DNA from: G963720475 sp963720475
GTDB lineage: Bacteria > Actinomycetota > Thermoleophilia > Solirubrobacterales > Thermoleophilaceae
NCBI GenBank assembly: GCA_963720475.1
Contig: OY970394.1
Location: 1,116,001-1,180,000, forward strand
Length of the DNA: 64,000 bases
Direction of reading: 5' to 3'
Part shown: positions 62,715 through 64,000 of the stretch, one piece after another
Layout of the letters: each line of letters opens with the position of its first letter
Numbering within the stretch: position 1 is the first letter of the stretch
The notes under the pieces: generated by a model
The model's database searches: none
Told to the model about the DNA's origin: nothing
The model's input: the letters and a program-made list of their open reading frames with translations, nothing else
Position numbers and translations under genes: made by a program

Positions 62715-62734
62715 GGGCGGCCGTGGGGCCGCCC
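62715..62734 (-). terminator. Perfect 8-bp hairpin after the acyl-CoA synthetase
   Basis: GGGCGGCC and GGCCGCCC pair around GTGG in the 80-nt gap between the synthetase stop and the next gene on the minus strand. No T-run follows in either direction, so termination is uncertain. Confidence 0.4.
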
Positions 62735-62777
62735 ACCCGTCGGTAAACAGCCTACCGTCCCGCGTCGCTCTCGGCGC

Positions 62778-64000
62778 CTACTCGTTGCTCTCGTAGAGCG
62801 CGTCGATCTCGCCGGCGTACTTCTCGTTGACGACGTTGCGCTTGACCTTCAGCGTCGGCGTCAGCTCGCCCGTCTCCTGCGCGAGGTCCTGCGGCAGGAT
62901 CTTGAAGTGCTTGATCTGCTCGACCGGGCCGACCTTCGCGTTGACCCCGTCCACCGCCGTCTGCACTTCGGCGCGCATCTCCTCCGAGTCCACGACGGCC
63001 GCCGGCTCGAGCCCGTGCTGCTCGGCGAACGCCGGGGTCTCCTCCGGATCGAGCGTGATCAGCGCGACGAGGTAGGGCCGCCGGTCGCCGACGACGACCG
63101 CCTGCGAGATCCAGCGGTTCTGCTTCAGCCCGTTCTCGAGGTTCGCCGGGGTGATGTTCTTGCCGCCCGCGGTGATGATGATGTCCTTCTTGCGGCCGGT
63201 GATGTAGAGGAAGCCGTCCTCGTCGAGGCGGCCGAGGTCGCCGGTGTGCAGCCAGCCGTCGGCGAGCGTCTCGCTCGTCGCCTCCTCGTTCTTGTAGTAG
63301 CCCTTGAAGATGTTCGGGCCCCGCAGGAGGACCTCGCCGTCGTCGGCGATCTTGATCTCGACGCCGGGGATCGGCTTGCCGACCGACCCGAAGCGGTGCT
63401 CCTCGACCGTGTTGGCTGTCGCGATCGTCGAGGTCTCGGTCATCCCGTAGCCCTCGAACACCGGCACGCCGCTGGCGTAGAAGAACTCGAGGATCTCCTG
63501 CGCGATCGGCGCGGCGCCCGTGACGCATTGGCGAATCCGCCCGCCGAAGATGTTGCGGACGTTCTGGTAGAGCGCTTCGTCGGCCTTGTCGAACGCGGCG
63601 CGCAACTCGTCCGAGACCTCTTCGCCGGCGAGCTCTGCCTCGCGCACCTTCATCCCAACCTCCACCGCCTGCTCGATCTGGTCGGGGTCGGGGGCGTTCG
63701 AGGTTGCGAGCGTGTAGATCTTCTCGAACATCCGCGGCACCGACGGGAAGTAGGTCGGCTTGACCTCCATCAGGTTGGGGACGATCTTCTGCGGGTCCTT
63801 CTCCCAGAACGCGATCGTCGCGCCGAGATCGAGCGTGACGAATTGGATCAGCAGCGCGAACGCGTGGGCGAGCGGGAGGAAGAGGTAGACGGAGTCGCCC
63901 TCGGCGATGACGCCCTGCGACTCGGTCATCGTCGTCACGTCGCGGTAGTTCGCGTGCGAGATCAGGCAGCCCTTCGGCGGCCCGGTCGTGCCCGACGTGT
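62778..64000 (-). CDS. Long-chain acyl-CoA synthetase (AMP-forming), C-terminal part
   Basis: At least 407 residues; the gene runs off the right edge, so the N-terminus is missing. The first visible part is TSGTTGPPKGCLISHANY, the P-loop-like A3 motif of the adenylate-forming family. VFEGYGMTETSTIATANT (A5), DGWLHTGDLGRLDEDGFLYI (A7), TGRKKDIIITAGGKNITP (A8) and the C-terminal KVKRNVVNEKY region (A10 lysine) follow. These match FadD15-type long-chain fatty-acid CoA ligases, which activate fatty acids for breakdown or lipid synthesis. Chain length preference cannot be told. Confidence 0.92.
   Translation of the reverse strand, partial: TSGTTGPPKGCLISHANYRDVTTMTESQGVIAEGDSVYLFLPLAHAFALLIQFVTLDLGATIAFWEKDPQKIVPNLMEVKPTYFPSVPRMFEKIYTLATSNAPDPDQIEQAVEVGMKVREAELAGEEVSDELRAAFDKADEALYQNVRNIFGGRIRQCVTGAAPIAQEILEFFYASGVPVFEGYGMTETSTIATANTVEEHRFGSVGKPIPGVEIKIADDGEVLLRGPNIFKGYYKNEEATSETLADGWLHTGDLGRLDEDGFLYITGRKKDIIITAGGKNITPANLENGLKQNRWISQAVVVGDRRPYLVALITLDPEETPAFAEQHGLEPAAVVDSEEMRAEVQTAVDGVNAKVGPVEQIKHFKILPQDLAQETGELTPTLKVKRNVVNEKYAGEIDALYESNE

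Overview
The window is high-GC DNA from a bacterium that I place in the Actinomycetota, most likely class Thermoleophilia (Solirubrobacterales-like). The basis is overall gene style: GTG and TTG starts, long disordered tails on ribosomal proteins, zinc-type S14 and S4, and a family of small glycosyltransferases in 4-nt overlapping chains. The taxonomic call is inference; no rRNA gene is present to test it.

Region 1 (1-16.1 kb) is a surface-polysaccharide cluster. It has about nine glycosyltransferases of GT-A (GT2) and GT-B (GT4) type, two methyltransferases, a WecG/TagA (GT26) enzyme, a polytopic membrane protein, a Wzm/Wzt ABC exporter pair and a polyprenyl-phosphate sugar phosphotransferase that would start the lipid-linked glycan. 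Region 2 (16.3-19.3 kb) holds an unusual sigma factor, in which sigma domains 2 and 4 are joined to a zinc-finger anti-sigma-like motif, a transmembrane helix and a long Ala/Pro/Ser tail, followed by a secreted protein.

Region 3 (19.5-53.3 kb) is the rpoBC, str, S10, spc and alpha series: rpoB, rpoC, a class III nucleotide cyclase, a HAD protein on the other strand, rpsL, rpsG, fusA, tuf, rpsJ, rplC-D-W-B, rpsS, rplV, rpsC, rplP, rpmC, rpsQ, rplN-X-E, rpsZ, rpsH, rplF-R, rpsE, rpmD, rplO, secY, adk, map, rpmJ, rpsM-K-D, rpoA and rplQ. It is split between rpsG and fusA by a secreted GH31 glycosidase and a membrane protein. infA is missing from its usual place between map and rpmJ, and rplJ/rplL are not upstream of rpoB. 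Region 4 (53.4-64 kb) carries truA, surE, ligA, a ROK sugar kinase, an ArfB-like ribosome-rescue hydrolase, a PBP4-type DD-carboxypeptidase, a patatin, a HisC-like aminotransferase, a small membrane protein and a truncated long-chain acyl-CoA synthetase.

The main results of the hunt are: (a) a family of structured intergenic elements after rpsG, rpsQ and secY, with a conserved core and outer stems that change in sequence but stay paired with the upstream stop-codon region; (b) a fusA leader of about 200 nt with a promoter, a long hairpin, a terminator and a competing antiterminator pairing; (c) a recurring TGCTANNNT promoter signature before rpoB, rpsL, fusA and rpmJ; (d) at least a dozen apparent single-base indels that break obviously real genes, including rplD. 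Several of these restore 4-nt stop/start overlaps when corrected, so many look like sequence errors, and they create false fusions (GT2-WecG) and false stops. No tRNA, rRNA, insertion sequence, CRISPR array or defence system was seen.
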